Source of the DNA: Massilia sp. Root351
GTDB lineage: Bacteria; Pseudomonadota; Gammaproteobacteria; Burkholderiales; Burkholderiaceae_D
Assembly (NCBI RefSeq): GCF_001425045.1
Contig: NZ_LMDJ01000032.1
Coordinates: 63,126 to 127,125 of the forward strand
Direction: 5' to 3'
Length of the DNA: 64,000 nt
Below are positions 25,947 to 34,963 of the stretch, in pieces. Below the pieces are notes generated by a model. The model made no database searches and was not told where the DNA came from. It saw only the letters and a list, made by a program, of their open reading frames with translations. Every line of letters starts with the position of its first letter. Within the stretch, counting starts at the first letter, position 1. Both the position numbers and the translations under genes were made by a program.

Positions 25947-27257
25947 ATGTTCGCTCAACCCCTTTCCGCCTGGCTCGCGCGCCGTGGCTGGCACTATTCC
26001 TGGGTCATCGTCGCCCTCACTTTCTTTACCGCGCTGACCTCGTCGGCCGCGCTCGGCCTGCCGGGTGCGCTGCTGCAGCCGCTCAGCAAGGAGTTCGGCT
26101 GGGACGTGGAGCAGATTTCGTCCGCGCTGGCGATCCGCTTCGCACTGTTCGGCCTGATGGGACCGTTCGCCGCCATCCTGATGGAGCGCTTCGGCCTGCG
26201 CAACGTGGTGGTCACGGCGCTGGGCCTGGTGGCCGCCGGCTTGCTGCTGGCCACCCGCATGAGCCAGTTCTGGCACCTGGTGGCGCTGTGGGGCGTGATG
26301 CTGGGCGTAGGCTCGGGCATGACGGCGCTGGTGCTGAGCGCGGTGGTGGCCAACCGCTGGTTTGAAACGCGGCGCGGCCTGATCATCGGCTTGCTGACGG
26401 CCAGTTCGGCCACCGGCCAGCTGGTGTTCCTGCCGCTGGGCGCCTGGCTGATCGAGCATTATGGCTGGCGCATGGCGCTGCTGCCGGTGTTCTTCGCCTG
26501 TTCGCTGGTGGCCGTGGCGGCCTTCTTGCTGATGCGTAACCGGCCATCGGACCTCGGCCTGCTGCCGTTCGGCATGGATCCGGCCGCCGCCGCTGCCGCC
26601 GCGCCGGCTGCCGCGCCGATGAAAATCACTTTCGGCACGCCGTTCGCCGTGCTGCGCAGCGTGTCCGGCAACCGCACCTTCTGGATACTGTTCGGCACCT
26701 TCTTCATCTGCGGCCTGAGCACCAACGGCCTGATCCAGACCCACTTCATTTCGCTGTGCGGCGACGCCGGCCTGTCGGCCGTGCCGGCCGCCTCGGTGCT
26801 GGCCATGATGGGGGCGTTCGACCTGATCGGCACCATCGCCTCCGGCTGGCTGTCGGACCGCTACGACAACCGCAAGCTGCTGTTCTGGTATTACGGCCTG
26901 CGCGGCCTGTCGCTGCTGTGGCTGCCGTATTCGGACTTCACGCTGTACGGGCTGTCGCTGTTCGCCATGTTCTATGGCCTGGACTGGATTGCCACCGTGC
27001 CGCCTACCGTCAAGCTGGTGGGCGCCACTTTCGGCAAGGAGCGTGCGGGCATGGTGTTCGGCTGGGTGTTTGCCGGCCACCAGCTGGGCGCGGCCGTGGC
27101 GGCGTACGGCGCGGGCCGGGTGCGGACCTTGTGGTTCACCTACAATCCGGCGCTGTTCGCGGCGGGCGCGGCCTGCCTGGCGGCGGCGCTGCTGGTGCTG
27201 GCGATACGGCGGCAGCAGGCTGCCGCGGCTGCGGTACCGGTGAAGGCGGCCGCATAA
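25947..27257 (+). CDS. MFS transporter (monocarboxylate/oxalate-type)
   Basis: 436 residues with 12 predicted transmembrane segments. The N-terminus WHYSWVIVALTFFTALTSSA and the loop MERFGLRNVVV are typical of the MFS branch containing monocarboxylate and oxalate:formate transporters. The middle loop carries an Ala/Pro tract (about 211-223). The substrate is unknown. It is monocistronic, with an AGAGG ribosome site and a perfect palindrome in its promoter region. Confidence 0.9.
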   Translation: MFAQPLSAWLARRGWHYSWVIVALTFFTALTSSAALGLPGALLQPLSKEFGWDVEQISSALAIRFALFGLMGPFAAILMERFGLRNVVVTALGLVAAGLLLATRMSQFWHLVALWGVMLGVGSGMTALVLSAVVANRWFETRRGLIIGLLTASSATGQLVFLPLGAWLIEHYGWRMALLPVFFACSLVAVAAFLLMRNRPSDLGLLPFGMDPAAAAAAAPAAAPMKITFGTPFAVLRSVSGNRTFWILFGTFFICGLSTNGLIQTHFISLCGDAGLSAVPAASVLAMMGAFDLIGTIASGWLSDRYDNRKLLFWYYGLRGLSLLWLPYSDFTLYGLSLFAMFYGLDWIATVPPTVKLVGATFGKERAGMVFGWVFAGHQLGAAVAAYGAGRVRTLWFTYNPALFAAGAACLAAALLVLAIRRQQAAAAAVPVKAAA

Positions 27258-27269
27258 AGCTGCGGGGTA

Positions 27270-27707
27270 TCAGTTCGAGCCGGAGACCTGGTGCAGCGCT
27301 GCCTCGGCCTGGCGCACCGGGCTGTGCTTGGCGGCAGGGTAGCTGCGGTCGGCCATCAGGTTCTCCCAGAAATCGCGTTCCACGCGGTTGGCCGCCAGCT
27401 TGCCGTAGGGTTGGCCGTTGCTTTGCGCTACGGTTGCCTTCACCCAGGCTTCGTGCCGCGCCTTGACCAGCTGGTAGTCGTGTGCGGAAGCCATCATGTC
27501 GTCCACCCCCTGGCGCTGGGCGGTGGCGACGCGGAAGCAGGCGCGCCACTCGCGCAGGGCTTTTTCCACCAGGCGCACGCTCTCCAGCGTGGTGGAGCGG
27601 ACGGGAAAGTTCGGCTGCGCGCAAGGCGATTTTTGCTGGGGATCGATTTCCGCGCCATGGGCGGCTTGGGCAAAAACCAGGAACAAGGCAGCGTACAGCT
27701 GTTTCAT
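27270..27707 (-). CDS. Hypothetical secreted protein
   Basis: 145 residues with a signal peptide (MKQLYAALFLVFAQAAHGA). The mature protein is helical, with two cysteines (SPCAQPN and RACFRVA) that could form a disulfide. I do not recognise the family. It converges on the MFS gene and is divergent from the LprI-like gene at 27864 across a 156-base AT-rich spacer. A similar secreted-protein style suggests both act in the envelope. Confidence 0.65.
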   Translation of the reverse strand: MKQLYAALFLVFAQAAHGAEIDPQQKSPCAQPNFPVRSTTLESVRLVEKALREWRACFRVATAQRQGVDDMMASAHDYQLVKARHEAWVKATVAQSNGQPYGKLAANRVERDFWENLMADRSYPAAKHSPVRQAEAALHQVSGSN

Positions 27708-27863
27708 TGGGTTTCCCGCAGTAGTGAACTTGCACTTATTGTAACTTGCTCAAAGGGAAGTAGTATATATTTTTGTAACTTTTTTGCCACAGCGAATCTG
27801 CGTGGTGCTGTGGCTGTTTCGTCTCTATACTGTGGGAACAACAACAGTGGTGGAGACGCATAC

Positions 27864-28901
27864 ATGAGCCGGACCGGTCTTTTCGCGATAGTGTGCCTGC
27901 TGCAGCCTGTGCTGGCGGCGGCGCAAGCCGATTATCCGAACACGTCCGCCATGGGCAGCATGGCCGACCGCAAATCGGCCTGGTACCGCCAGTGCCTGAG
28001 CGTGCAGCATGTGCAGCCGCCCGCGCGCGAGCTGCCGCCGCCGGGTTCCCTGCACGGGCTGCGCGGCTGCGGCGCCGAAAATCTGTATTACGACACCCGC
28101 GCCCGCCCCGGCGCCTCGCCGGCCGACTGGGACAAGGTGCGCCACTGCGCTTACGCCGAGAGCGACGCCAGCGTGCTGATGATGCTGTATGCCAACGGCT
28201 ATGGCGTGTCGCGCAATGACGGCCTGGCGGTCCGCTACGCCTGTTCGCTGGCGGCCGCGCCGGCCGAAATGGACGGCCGCGTGGCCCACCTGAACGAGCG
28301 CATGCAGCACCACGAAGCGCAGCCTTTCGACCAGTGCGACGACATCACCAGCGGTTTCATGGGCAGCCATTGCGCGGCCATCGAGGAAAGGCTGGGCAGC
28401 AAGGAGCGCAGCGGCAAGCTGGCGGCGCTGATGAAATCATGGCAGCCGGGACAGCAGGCCGCCGCCGCCAGGCTGCAGCAGGCGCTGGAGCAGTTCGCAG
28501 CGCGCCGCGCCGACCAGGAGACCGACATGAGCGGCACCCTGCGCGGCGCGCTGGCCATCGAGGCGCGCGCCGTGGAAATGGATCTGTTCGCGCACGATGT
28601 GCGGGACGCGGAACGGGGCAAGCTGCCGCGCTACTCCGAGCAGCAGTACCAGCAACTGGACAAGAAACTGAACCAGGTCTACCAGCGCCTGATGCAGCAT
28701 CCGCAGCAGGAGGGCGCACCTGCCCTGGGGCATGGCACGGTGACGAAGGAGGGGGTGACGCTCACGCAGCGCGCCTGGCTGGCGTACCGCGACGCCTGGG
28801 TGGCGCTGGGCGCGGCGCGCTACCCGGGGGTGGCGCCGCACGCGTGGAAGGCGCTGCTGACGCAGCGCCGCATCGAACAGCTGGAAGAGTTCGAGTCCTG
28901 A
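27864..28901 (+). CDS. Secreted protein with C-terminal LprI/DUF1311-like domain
   Basis: 345 residues with a signal peptide (MSRTGLFAIVCLLQPVLAAA). The C-terminal part (YQQLDKKLNQVYQRLMQ ... LTQRAWLAYRDAWVALGAARYPG) is the DUF1311/LprI lysozyme-inhibitor-like fold. The N-terminal part has cysteine-containing Sel1-like stretches (YGVSRNDGLAVRYACSLA). The long upstream in-frame extension from 27291 overlaps the divergent gene and has no signal peptide, so the ATG at 27864 after GGAGA is chosen. It may interact with lysozyme or peptidoglycan; this is inferred from the domain. Confidence 0.82.
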   Translation: MSRTGLFAIVCLLQPVLAAAQADYPNTSAMGSMADRKSAWYRQCLSVQHVQPPARELPPPGSLHGLRGCGAENLYYDTRARPGASPADWDKVRHCAYAESDASVLMMLYANGYGVSRNDGLAVRYACSLAAAPAEMDGRVAHLNERMQHHEAQPFDQCDDITSGFMGSHCAAIEERLGSKERSGKLAALMKSWQPGQQAAAARLQQALEQFAARRADQETDMSGTLRGALAIEARAVEMDLFAHDVRDAERGKLPRYSEQQYQQLDKKLNQVYQRLMQHPQQEGAPALGHGTVTKEGVTLTQRAWLAYRDAWVALGAARYPGVAPHAWKALLTQRRIEQLEEFES

Positions 28902-28923
28902 GCGCCGCCTGGGCGGGGAGCGC

Positions 28924-31086
28924 TTATTTCAGGTACTTCGCCAGCCAGCCGTGCACTTCGTTGTAGAAGTAGCGGCTGTTTTCCCCTTTCAGCACCCAGT
29001 GGTTTTCGTCCGGGAACACCACCAGCTTGCTGGGCGTGTTCAGGCGCTGCTGCGCGGCAAAGTTCATCAGCGCGTTGTTGACCGGCACGCGGTAGTCCAG
29101 CTCGCCCACCGTGATCAGGATGGGGGTCTTGAAGCCGGTGCCCTTTTCGTGATTCCCGGCCTGCATGATCGGGCTCTGGTCGCGCCACACCGGCAAGTTG
29201 CCCCACACCGGGCCGCCGCTGTTGACTTCGCGGCCGTACACGCTGTCGCTGGTGCCCCATTGCATCACCAGGTCCATCTCGCCGGCGTGCGACACGATGG
29301 CCTTGTAGCGCGTGGTGGTGGCCTGCAGCCAGTTGGCCAGGTGGCCGCCGTAGCTGGCGCCGCCGGCGGCCAGCTTGCTGCCATCGATGAAGCTGTACTT
29401 CTTGATGGCCTCGTCCACCGCCTGGTTGATCTCGTCGCCCGGGCCTTTCAGCGGATCGAACTGGATCGAGCGGGCGAATTCCTCGCCGTAGCCGGTGGAG
29501 CCCTTGTAGTCGGTCAGCAGCACGATGTAGCCCGGCTTGGCCAGCAGGTGGTAGTTCCAGCGCAGCACGAACTGGTCGCGCCACATATTGGCGGCGCCGC
29601 CGTGGATCACGGCGAACAGCGGATACTTCTGGTTGGGGTCGAAGTTGGCCGGCTTGACGATCATGTTGTGGATCTGGCGGCCATCCGGCGTCTTGAACCA
29701 GAAGTGCTCGGGCGCCTGCCAGTCGATGCCGGCGGCTTTCTCCACGTTGAAGGAGGTCAGGCGCTTGGGGGCCTTGCCATGGAAGGCAAACACCTCCGGC
29801 GGATTGATGGCCGATTCCCACACGCCCACCAGCGCGGTGCCGCCCGCGTTCAGCGAGTTGATGCTGCCGGTTGGGGCCGACGCTTCCGCCTTCACTTCGC
29901 CGCCCGCGTAGCCGATCGAGTGCAGCTGCTCCAGGCCGGCGTGCTCGAAGGTGAAGTAGATGCGCTTGCCGTCCGCCGGCAGCGCGTAGCGCGACACCGA
30001 GCGGTCCAGCGCGGCGGTCAGGATTTTCGGCTGCGGGCTGGTCAGCGGCCACGCGAAGCTGGCCAGGCGGTCCAGGTCGTACACCTTGCCTTCGGTTTCG
30101 GCTTGGGTCAGGCACAGCAGGGTCTTGCCGTCCGGCGAGAACTTCAGGCTGCTGTAGCTGTGCTTGTCCGCCGTCAGCCGGGTCGCCTCGCCGCCGGTGG
30201 CCGGCAGCGAGAAGATCTGGGTGTAGGCCGAGGCGCGCGCCAGTTCGTCGCGGTTGGTCGAGGCGCTGAAGACGACGGCCTTGCCGTCCGGGGTCCAGAT
30301 CGCGTCCAGCGACTGGCCTTCGTCGCCCTGGCCGCCGCCGAAGCCCGGCATGGCCGCCAGCTTGCTGCCGGACAGGATGTCTTTGGCCTTGGCGCCGATC
30401 TGCGCGTCCATCACGAACAGGCGCACCTGCTTGTCGTCCAGCCACTTGTCGAAGAAGCGCGGCGGGAAGGTTTCATAGGCGCGCGCGCTGTACTTGCGGT
30501 CCTTGCGTTCCTTGAAGGTTTTCTTGACCGATTCCTCGTCGGTATTGCCGGGAAACAGGTCGCTGACGAACAGGATCTGCTTGCCGTCCGGGCTGAACTT
30601 GGGCGAACGCGCGCCCAGCGTCAGGGTGGTCAGGCGCTGGGCCTCGCCGCCGCCGGCCACGTCGATGCGGTAGATCTGGCTGGCTTCGTCGCCGTCGCGC
30701 TTGGCCACGAAGATCAGCTGCTTGCTGTCCGGCGACCAGTTCAGGGCACCTTCGCCGCCCTTGGAAAAGGTCAGGCGGCGCGCGGTGCTGTCGTCGGTGA
30801 GGGACTTGATCCACAGGTCGGACCACTGCTCCTTGCTGTCGTAGGCGGTGTCGGTGACGGCGAACACGGCCCACTTGCCGTCCGGGCTGGGCATGGGCGC
30901 GCCGACGCGCTTCATCAGCCACACGTCTTCGTGGGTGATGGCGTGCTTGGCGGCGATGCCGGTGCTGGCAGTCGCCGCGGCGGCCGGCGCGGTAGCGTCG
31001 GCGGCGTGGGCGGTATGCGCCGCGCCGAAGCCGGCGGTGGCCAGCAGCAGGGCGGTCAGGGGATGGAGCAATCGGGTAGGGGTCAT
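28924..31086 (-). CDS. Secreted S9-family prolyl oligopeptidase-like serine peptidase
   Basis: 720 residues: signal peptide (to about 29), an N-terminal WD40/beta-propeller region (about 55-450, with repeated PDGK turns), then an alpha/beta-hydrolase peptidase domain. The catalytic triad is readable: Ser578 in GGASYGGH, Asp664 in GELDYRVP and His696 in DENHW. The family includes acylaminoacyl peptidases and DPP-like enzymes that act on short peptides in the periplasm. It is a single gene, convergent with the LprI-like gene, with 22 bases between stops. Confidence 0.95.
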   Translation of the reverse strand: MTPTRLLHPLTALLLATAGFGAAHTAHAADATAPAAAATASTGIAAKHAITHEDVWLMKRVGAPMPSPDGKWAVFAVTDTAYDSKEQWSDLWIKSLTDDSTARRLTFSKGGEGALNWSPDSKQLIFVAKRDGDEASQIYRIDVAGGGEAQRLTTLTLGARSPKFSPDGKQILFVSDLFPGNTDEESVKKTFKERKDRKYSARAYETFPPRFFDKWLDDKQVRLFVMDAQIGAKAKDILSGSKLAAMPGFGGGQGDEGQSLDAIWTPDGKAVVFSASTNRDELARASAYTQIFSLPATGGEATRLTADKHSYSSLKFSPDGKTLLCLTQAETEGKVYDLDRLASFAWPLTSPQPKILTAALDRSVSRYALPADGKRIYFTFEHAGLEQLHSIGYAGGEVKAEASAPTGSINSLNAGGTALVGVWESAINPPEVFAFHGKAPKRLTSFNVEKAAGIDWQAPEHFWFKTPDGRQIHNMIVKPANFDPNQKYPLFAVIHGGAANMWRDQFVLRWNYHLLAKPGYIVLLTDYKGSTGYGEEFARSIQFDPLKGPGDEINQAVDEAIKKYSFIDGSKLAAGGASYGGHLANWLQATTTRYKAIVSHAGEMDLVMQWGTSDSVYGREVNSGGPVWGNLPVWRDQSPIMQAGNHEKGTGFKTPILITVGELDYRVPVNNALMNFAAQQRLNTPSKLVVFPDENHWVLKGENSRYFYNEVHGWLAKYLK

Positions 31087-31205
31087 GTGCTAAGTCCGGC
31101 TGGTGGATCGAAGCAGTAGATGGTGGGCAAAACCTTGCCCCCTGTCAATCAGCCAATTGTTTCTCCAATGTATCCGTCCAGATCCGATCGGCGGCCGGCT
31201 CCGCC

Positions 31206-32138
31206 TTATTCCTGCAGCGTCCAGACGTATTGCATCTTCATCCAGAGTGCAGCCGGCTTGCCGTCGATGACTGCGGCACTGAATTTGCAAGAGGCAAGGC
31301 CGGCCATGGCCGCCAGGTCCAATGCAATATGGCCGCTTGAGCCGGCATTTCGGATGCCTGCCAATTTCCCGTTTTCATCGACGTAGAAGGCGATTGTCAC
31401 GGTCCCGGTTTCTTCGCGCCGCAGCGAGTGCCGCGGCCAATCCGGCTTGGCGCATTCCTCGGGATTTTGAATTGCGATCATCTTGTCCGGCTTGTTTTTC
31501 TTGCCGGTGCCGGTCTCGGGCAGTGGCGGCATGGATGCCAGTGCTGCCAGGGTTTCGGCGTACACAGGGCGCATGGCTTGCAGCGGCGACATGGCGGCGG
31601 CCTGCTCATAAAGTTTGCGGGCCTGCCCTTGGTCCGCTGCGAAGGCGTAGGCAACCACCAGTGCCGAGACGGCATCGCTGGTCTTGCCCTGCATGGTGAG
31701 TGCCGTCGCCAGGTCGCCCCATAGCTGCGCGTGGATTGGTATCAGGGCGACCGACTCCCGCAGATAACGTTCCGCATCGTGCGGTCTGCCGGCGCTCAAG
31801 TAGGCTTGCGCCAGCGTGCGCCGTACGTCGGGCGAGAATTCATCTTTGGCACTGGCTGCTTCCAGCGTGGCGATCAGCGTATCGTCGGCGTTTCCGTGAG
31901 GTGGGTCGGATGGGCCAAGGGGCGCGCTGGCGCTGCCGGGTTTGGTAGCGGGCAATAGTGCCGTCTTTCGCAGCTCGGTGGTGAGCTGCAGGGTGGAGAC
32001 CAGATTGCCTGAACGGGCTGCATCCATGACGGCCGAGATACAAACGTCGCGCGTACTGCATGCGGCTGCGTCAGCGTGAATGGCGCCAGCGGCGCCGATG
32101 GCCAGCAACAGCTGTGCAATTGAAACCTGGAATTTCAT
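31206..32138 (-). CDS. TPR-containing TonB-family protein
   Basis: 310 residues with a signal-like N-terminus (MKFQVSIAQLLLAIGAAGAIHADA). TPR-like helical repeats occupy about 85-190 (RRTLAQAYLSAGRPHDAERY). The C-terminal domain (about 225-305: RREETGTVTIAFYVDENGKLAGIRNAGSSG) has the TonB C-terminal fold. No ExbB/ExbD genes are nearby and there is no Pro-rich TonB spacer, so it is more likely a TonB-C-domain periplasmic adaptor than a classical energy transducer. It begins 19 bases after rodA on the same strand. Confidence 0.8.
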   Translation of the reverse strand: MKFQVSIAQLLLAIGAAGAIHADAAACSTRDVCISAVMDAARSGNLVSTLQLTTELRKTALLPATKPGSASAPLGPSDPPHGNADDTLIATLEAASAKDEFSPDVRRTLAQAYLSAGRPHDAERYLRESVALIPIHAQLWGDLATALTMQGKTSDAVSALVVAYAFAADQGQARKLYEQAAAMSPLQAMRPVYAETLAALASMPPLPETGTGKKNKPDKMIAIQNPEECAKPDWPRHSLRREETGTVTIAFYVDENGKLAGIRNAGSSGHIALDLAAMAGLASCKFSAAVIDGKPAALWMKMQYVWTLQE

Positions 32139-32157
32139 ACGGACCTAAAAAAGAAAG

Positions 32158-33240
32158 TTAAGCCAGCTTGCGCTGGCGCTGAATGCTCATGAGGATGCCG
32201 GCGCCGACACCTAGCGTCATCAGCGCCGTGCCGCCGTAGCTGATGAAGGGCAGCGGCACGCCGACCACCGGGAAGATGCCGCTGACCATGCCGATGTTGA
32301 TGAAGGCGTAGGTAAAGAAAATCATGGTGACGGCGCCGCCCAGCAGGCGCGCGAACAGCGTGGTGGCGCCGGCCGTGATGGCCAGCCCGCGCGCGATCAG
32401 CAGGAAGTACAGGGTCAGCAGCACCGCGATGCCGAGCAGGCCGAATTCCTCGGCGTACACGGAGAAGATGAAATCGGTCGTGCGCTCGGGCACAAAGCCG
32501 AGGTGTCCCTGGGTGCCTTGCAGCCAGCCTTTGCCGTCCACGCCGCCCGAACCGATGGCAATGCCGGCCTGCTTGATCTGGAAGCCCTTCCCCAGCGGGT
32601 CGGCTTCCGGATCGAGCAGGGTCAGCACGCGCTGGCGCTGGTATTCGTGCAGCATGGGCCAGGCGATGGGGATGCTGGCGGCGCCCGCCACGGCCAGCGC
32701 GGCCATGGCCTTCCACGACAGCCCCGCCAGCACGATCACGTAGCCGCCTGCCGCCAGCACCAACAGCGCGGTGCCAAGGTCGGGCTGCTTCATGATCAGG
32801 GCGGCTGGCACCAGCAGCAGCAAGGCCGCCACCGCGAAGGTCTTCCAGCGCTTCAGGCTGGCGTACTGGTGGAAGAACCAGGCCAGCATCAGCGGCATGG
32901 CGATCTTCATCATCTCGGACGGTTGCATGTCGAAGCCGATATGCAACCAGCGCCGCGAGCCTTTCTTGATCTCGCCCACCATGAACACCGCCAGCAGCAA
33001 CAGCACGCCGGCCGCGTAGATCGGGGCGGCGTAGCGCATCAGCGTGGGCGGCGGCACGCTGGCCACCGCCCACATGATGCCCAGCGCGATCAGCACATTG
33101 CGCAGATGCAGCGCGAAGCGGCCCGGGAAGTCTGCGCCGGCCGAGTACATGGTCAGTACGCCGGTGGCCAGCAGCAACAGAATGCACAGCGTCAGCTGCG
33201 GGTCCAGCACGGCGAACAGCGCCTTGAGACGGCGCTGCAT
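32158..33240 (-). CDS. rodA: Rod-shape peptidoglycan polymerase RodA (SEDS family)
   Basis: 360 residues with about 10 transmembrane segments. The SEDS glycosyltransferase makes septum-independent lateral wall peptidoglycan with PBP2. Signatures include SRRWLHIGFDMQPSEMMKI, KQPDLGTALLVLAAG, FVPERTTDFIFSVYAEEFG (with the catalytic-loop acidic residues) and VGVPLPFISYGGTALM near the end. The start overlaps by one base the stop of a 46-codon gene that is the N-terminal stump of PBP2. It is not in the usual mreBCD-mrdA context, so it could be a paralogue; this window cannot decide. Confidence 0.95.
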   Translation of the reverse strand: MQRRLKALFAVLDPQLTLCILLLLATGVLTMYSAGADFPGRFALHLRNVLIALGIMWAVASVPPPTLMRYAAPIYAAGVLLLLAVFMVGEIKKGSRRWLHIGFDMQPSEMMKIAMPLMLAWFFHQYASLKRWKTFAVAALLLLVPAALIMKQPDLGTALLVLAAGGYVIVLAGLSWKAMAALAVAGAASIPIAWPMLHEYQRQRVLTLLDPEADPLGKGFQIKQAGIAIGSGGVDGKGWLQGTQGHLGFVPERTTDFIFSVYAEEFGLLGIAVLLTLYFLLIARGLAITAGATTLFARLLGGAVTMIFFTYAFINIGMVSGIFPVVGVPLPFISYGGTALMTLGVGAGILMSIQRQRKLA

Positions 33241-33380
33241 TACAGCATGCCTTGCGCGCCGTGCAGCACCTGCAGCCAGACCAGGCGCGCCGCCAGGGCC
33301 AGCAGCCCCACCAGCGCGATGGCCGCCAGGATCAGCAGGCGGCGGCGGAAACGGCGGTCTTCGTGTTGTTGCTGGCTCAT
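33240..33380 (-). pseudogene. mrdA: N-terminal stump of PBP2 (MrdA), 46 codons, coupled to rodA
   Basis: A 46-codon frame starting MSQQQHEDRRFRRRLLILAA continues with one transmembrane helix and ends in RLVWLQVLHGAQGML. This matches the start of class B PBPs (FRxRL, hydrophobic helix, R-L-x-x-LQV-x-x-G), where PBP2 would normally continue for about 580 more residues. Here it stops and the TAA shares its last A with the rodA ATG (TAATG). mrdA normally precedes rodA, so this looks like a deletion that kept the first 46 codons and translational coupling. It may now act only as a leader or as a one-helix RodA partner. Confidence 0.65.
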
Positions 33381-33448
33381 GCTTGTTCTCTCGTGGAAAG
33401 ATGCTATTTTAGCATTTCCAGAGCCTGGCAGCGGCCCCGCGCAAACCC

Positions 33449-34459
33449 TCAGGCAAACCTTTCGCGGTACTCGCTGGGCAGAACGCCCAGTTGTTTCGCG
33501 AACGCGCGGCGCAGCTTGTATTCGGTGCCGAAGCCGGACAGCCGCGCCACCTGCTTGATGCTGCAGCCGGCCGCTTCCAGCAGCCTGCACGCGGTTTCCA
33601 TCCGCACGCGCGCCAGCAGCTGTGCTGGGGAAGTCCCGGTTTCTTCGCGCAGGCGGCGGTGCAGGCTGCGCGCCGACAGCGCCATCGCCTCCGCCATCCG
33701 CTCCACATCGATGTCATCCGCCGCGCGCGGCCGCAGCCACGCGGTCAGCCGCTGGGCCAGGCCGCCGCCGCTGGACTGCGCCAGCAGCTCCGCGCTGAAC
33801 TGGCGCTGCCCGCCGGACCGCTTGTGGTACACCACCAGCCGCTTGGCGGCGCTGACGGCGGCGGCGCGTCCCAGGTCCTCCTCCACCAGGCTCAGGCAAA
33901 GGTCGATGCCGGCCGTGATGCCGGCCGACGTGTAGACCGGCCCGTCCTTGATGTAGATGGCGTCGTCCTGCACCTGCACTGCCGGGTATTCGCGGCGCAG
34001 GCTGTCCACATCCTGCCAGTGCGTGACGGCGCGGCGGCCCGCCAGCAGGCCCGCTTCGGCCAGCAGGAAGGCGCCGGTGCAGACCGAGGCGCAGCGCCGC
34101 GCCACGCGCGCCGCCGCCGTTACCCAGTGCAGCAGCGCGGGCTCGGCCAGCGCCGCGCGCACGCCGCGCCCGCCGGAAACAAGTAGCGTGGCGCCTTGCA
34201 TGGCGTCAGGCGAGGGCAGCGGCGAGGTCATGACAGCGACGCCGGAGCAGGACGCGACCGGTCCGCCATGCAGCGACAGCAGTTCGATGCGGTAGGCCGG
34301 CGGACGGCCGGCGTCGCGGCACTCGTCGTTGGCGGTGGAGAAGACCTGCACCGGGCCGGTGGCGTCCAGCAGCAGAAAGTCGGGGAAGACCAGGAGGCGT
34401 ACCGTGGCCACAGCGGCAATCGCAGCAGTGTCTGGCAGTTTTTCAACGTTGAATGTCAT
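33449..34459 (-). CDS. GlxA-family transcriptional regulator (DJ-1/PfpI domain plus AraC HTH)
   Basis: 336 residues from the ATG at 34459; upstream in-frame codons overlap the divergent gene. The N-terminal DJ-1/PfpI domain (RLLVFPDFLLLDATGPVQVF ... SVCTGAFLLAEAGLL with the nucleophile-elbow Cys) is followed by a C-terminal AraC HTH (AQRLTAWLRP, LSARSLHRRLREETG, IKQVARLSGFGTEYKLRRAF). GlxA-type regulators often answer to nitrogenous metabolites. It is divergent from a DUF1272 gene with 55 bases between starts. The target is unknown. Confidence 0.92.
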   Translation of the reverse strand: MTFNVEKLPDTAAIAAVATVRLLVFPDFLLLDATGPVQVFSTANDECRDAGRPPAYRIELLSLHGGPVASCSGVAVMTSPLPSPDAMQGATLLVSGGRGVRAALAEPALLHWVTAAARVARRCASVCTGAFLLAEAGLLAGRRAVTHWQDVDSLRREYPAVQVQDDAIYIKDGPVYTSAGITAGIDLCLSLVEEDLGRAAAVSAAKRLVVYHKRSGGQRQFSAELLAQSSGGGLAQRLTAWLRPRAADDIDVERMAEAMALSARSLHRRLREETGTSPAQLLARVRMETACRLLEAAGCSIKQVARLSGFGTEYKLRRAFAKQLGVLPSEYRERFA

Positions 34460-34514
34460 GAATGCCAAGTCTAGCACGGCTACACTGGCTGGACATTCAA
34501 TCCCTGGAGTAGTC

Positions 34515-34823
34515 ATGCTGGAACTGAGACCGAGCTGCGAACACTGCAACAAAGACTTGCCGCCGGCGGCGCCGGACGCGCGCATTTGCAGCTACGAATG
34601 CACTTTCTGCGCCGCCTGCGTTGACGGCGTGCTGGCCAACGTCTGTCCCAATTGTGGCGGCGGCTTCGAGAAGCGGCCGGTGCGGCCAGCGCGCAACTGG
34701 AAGAACAACAACTACCTGGGCAACGATCCGGCGCGCACCGAGCCCAAGCATCGTCCGGTGGACGCGGCGGCGCATGCCCAGTTCGCGGCGCAGTTCAAGG
34801 CGCTGTCGCCGGAAGAGCGCTAA
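34515..34823 (+). CDS. DUF1272 zinc-ribbon-like protein
   Basis: 102 residues. The N-terminal half has eight cysteines in paired CxxC-like form (CEHCNKDL, ICSYECTFCAACV, NVCPNCGGGF), a likely double zinc ribbon characteristic of DUF1272. The C-terminal half is polar and may be disordered. The ATG at 34515 follows CTGGAGT. Regulators of the GlxA type often neighbour DUF1272 genes, so shared control is plausible. Function is unknown. Confidence 0.88.
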   Translation: MLELRPSCEHCNKDLPPAAPDARICSYECTFCAACVDGVLANVCPNCGGGFEKRPVRPARNWKNNNYLGNDPARTEPKHRPVDAAAHAQFAAQFKALSPEER

Positions 34824-34920
34824 GCGCCGGCTTGGGCGCGGCGGCGCCGCACGAACGCCAGCGCAAGCAGGCCGGCGCCCGCGACGGCCGCTGTGCCTGG
34901 CCACGCGCGCCAACAGGTCC
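34820..34920 (-). other. PEP-CTERM-like tail without a gene body
   Basis: The minus-strand frame ending at the TAG at 34820-34822 reads WPGT, then AAVAGAGLLALAFVRRRR and a short end. That is a hydrophobic helix followed by an Arg cluster, the form of a PEP-CTERM sorting tail. A stop codon lies about 41 codons upstream and no start is seen, so if real it is a gene remnant. It overlaps the 3' end of the DUF1272 gene by four bases. Confidence 0.3.
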
Positions 34921-34963
34921 AGCCCGCCGTGCTTGGCGCTCAGGATTTCACGAAGGAAGCCCC

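Noticed and set aside
28951-31119. 722-codon plus-strand frame opposite the S9 peptidase
   Set aside because: The minus strand has the full catalytic triad and signal peptide; the plus-strand translation is compositionally biased and domain-free.
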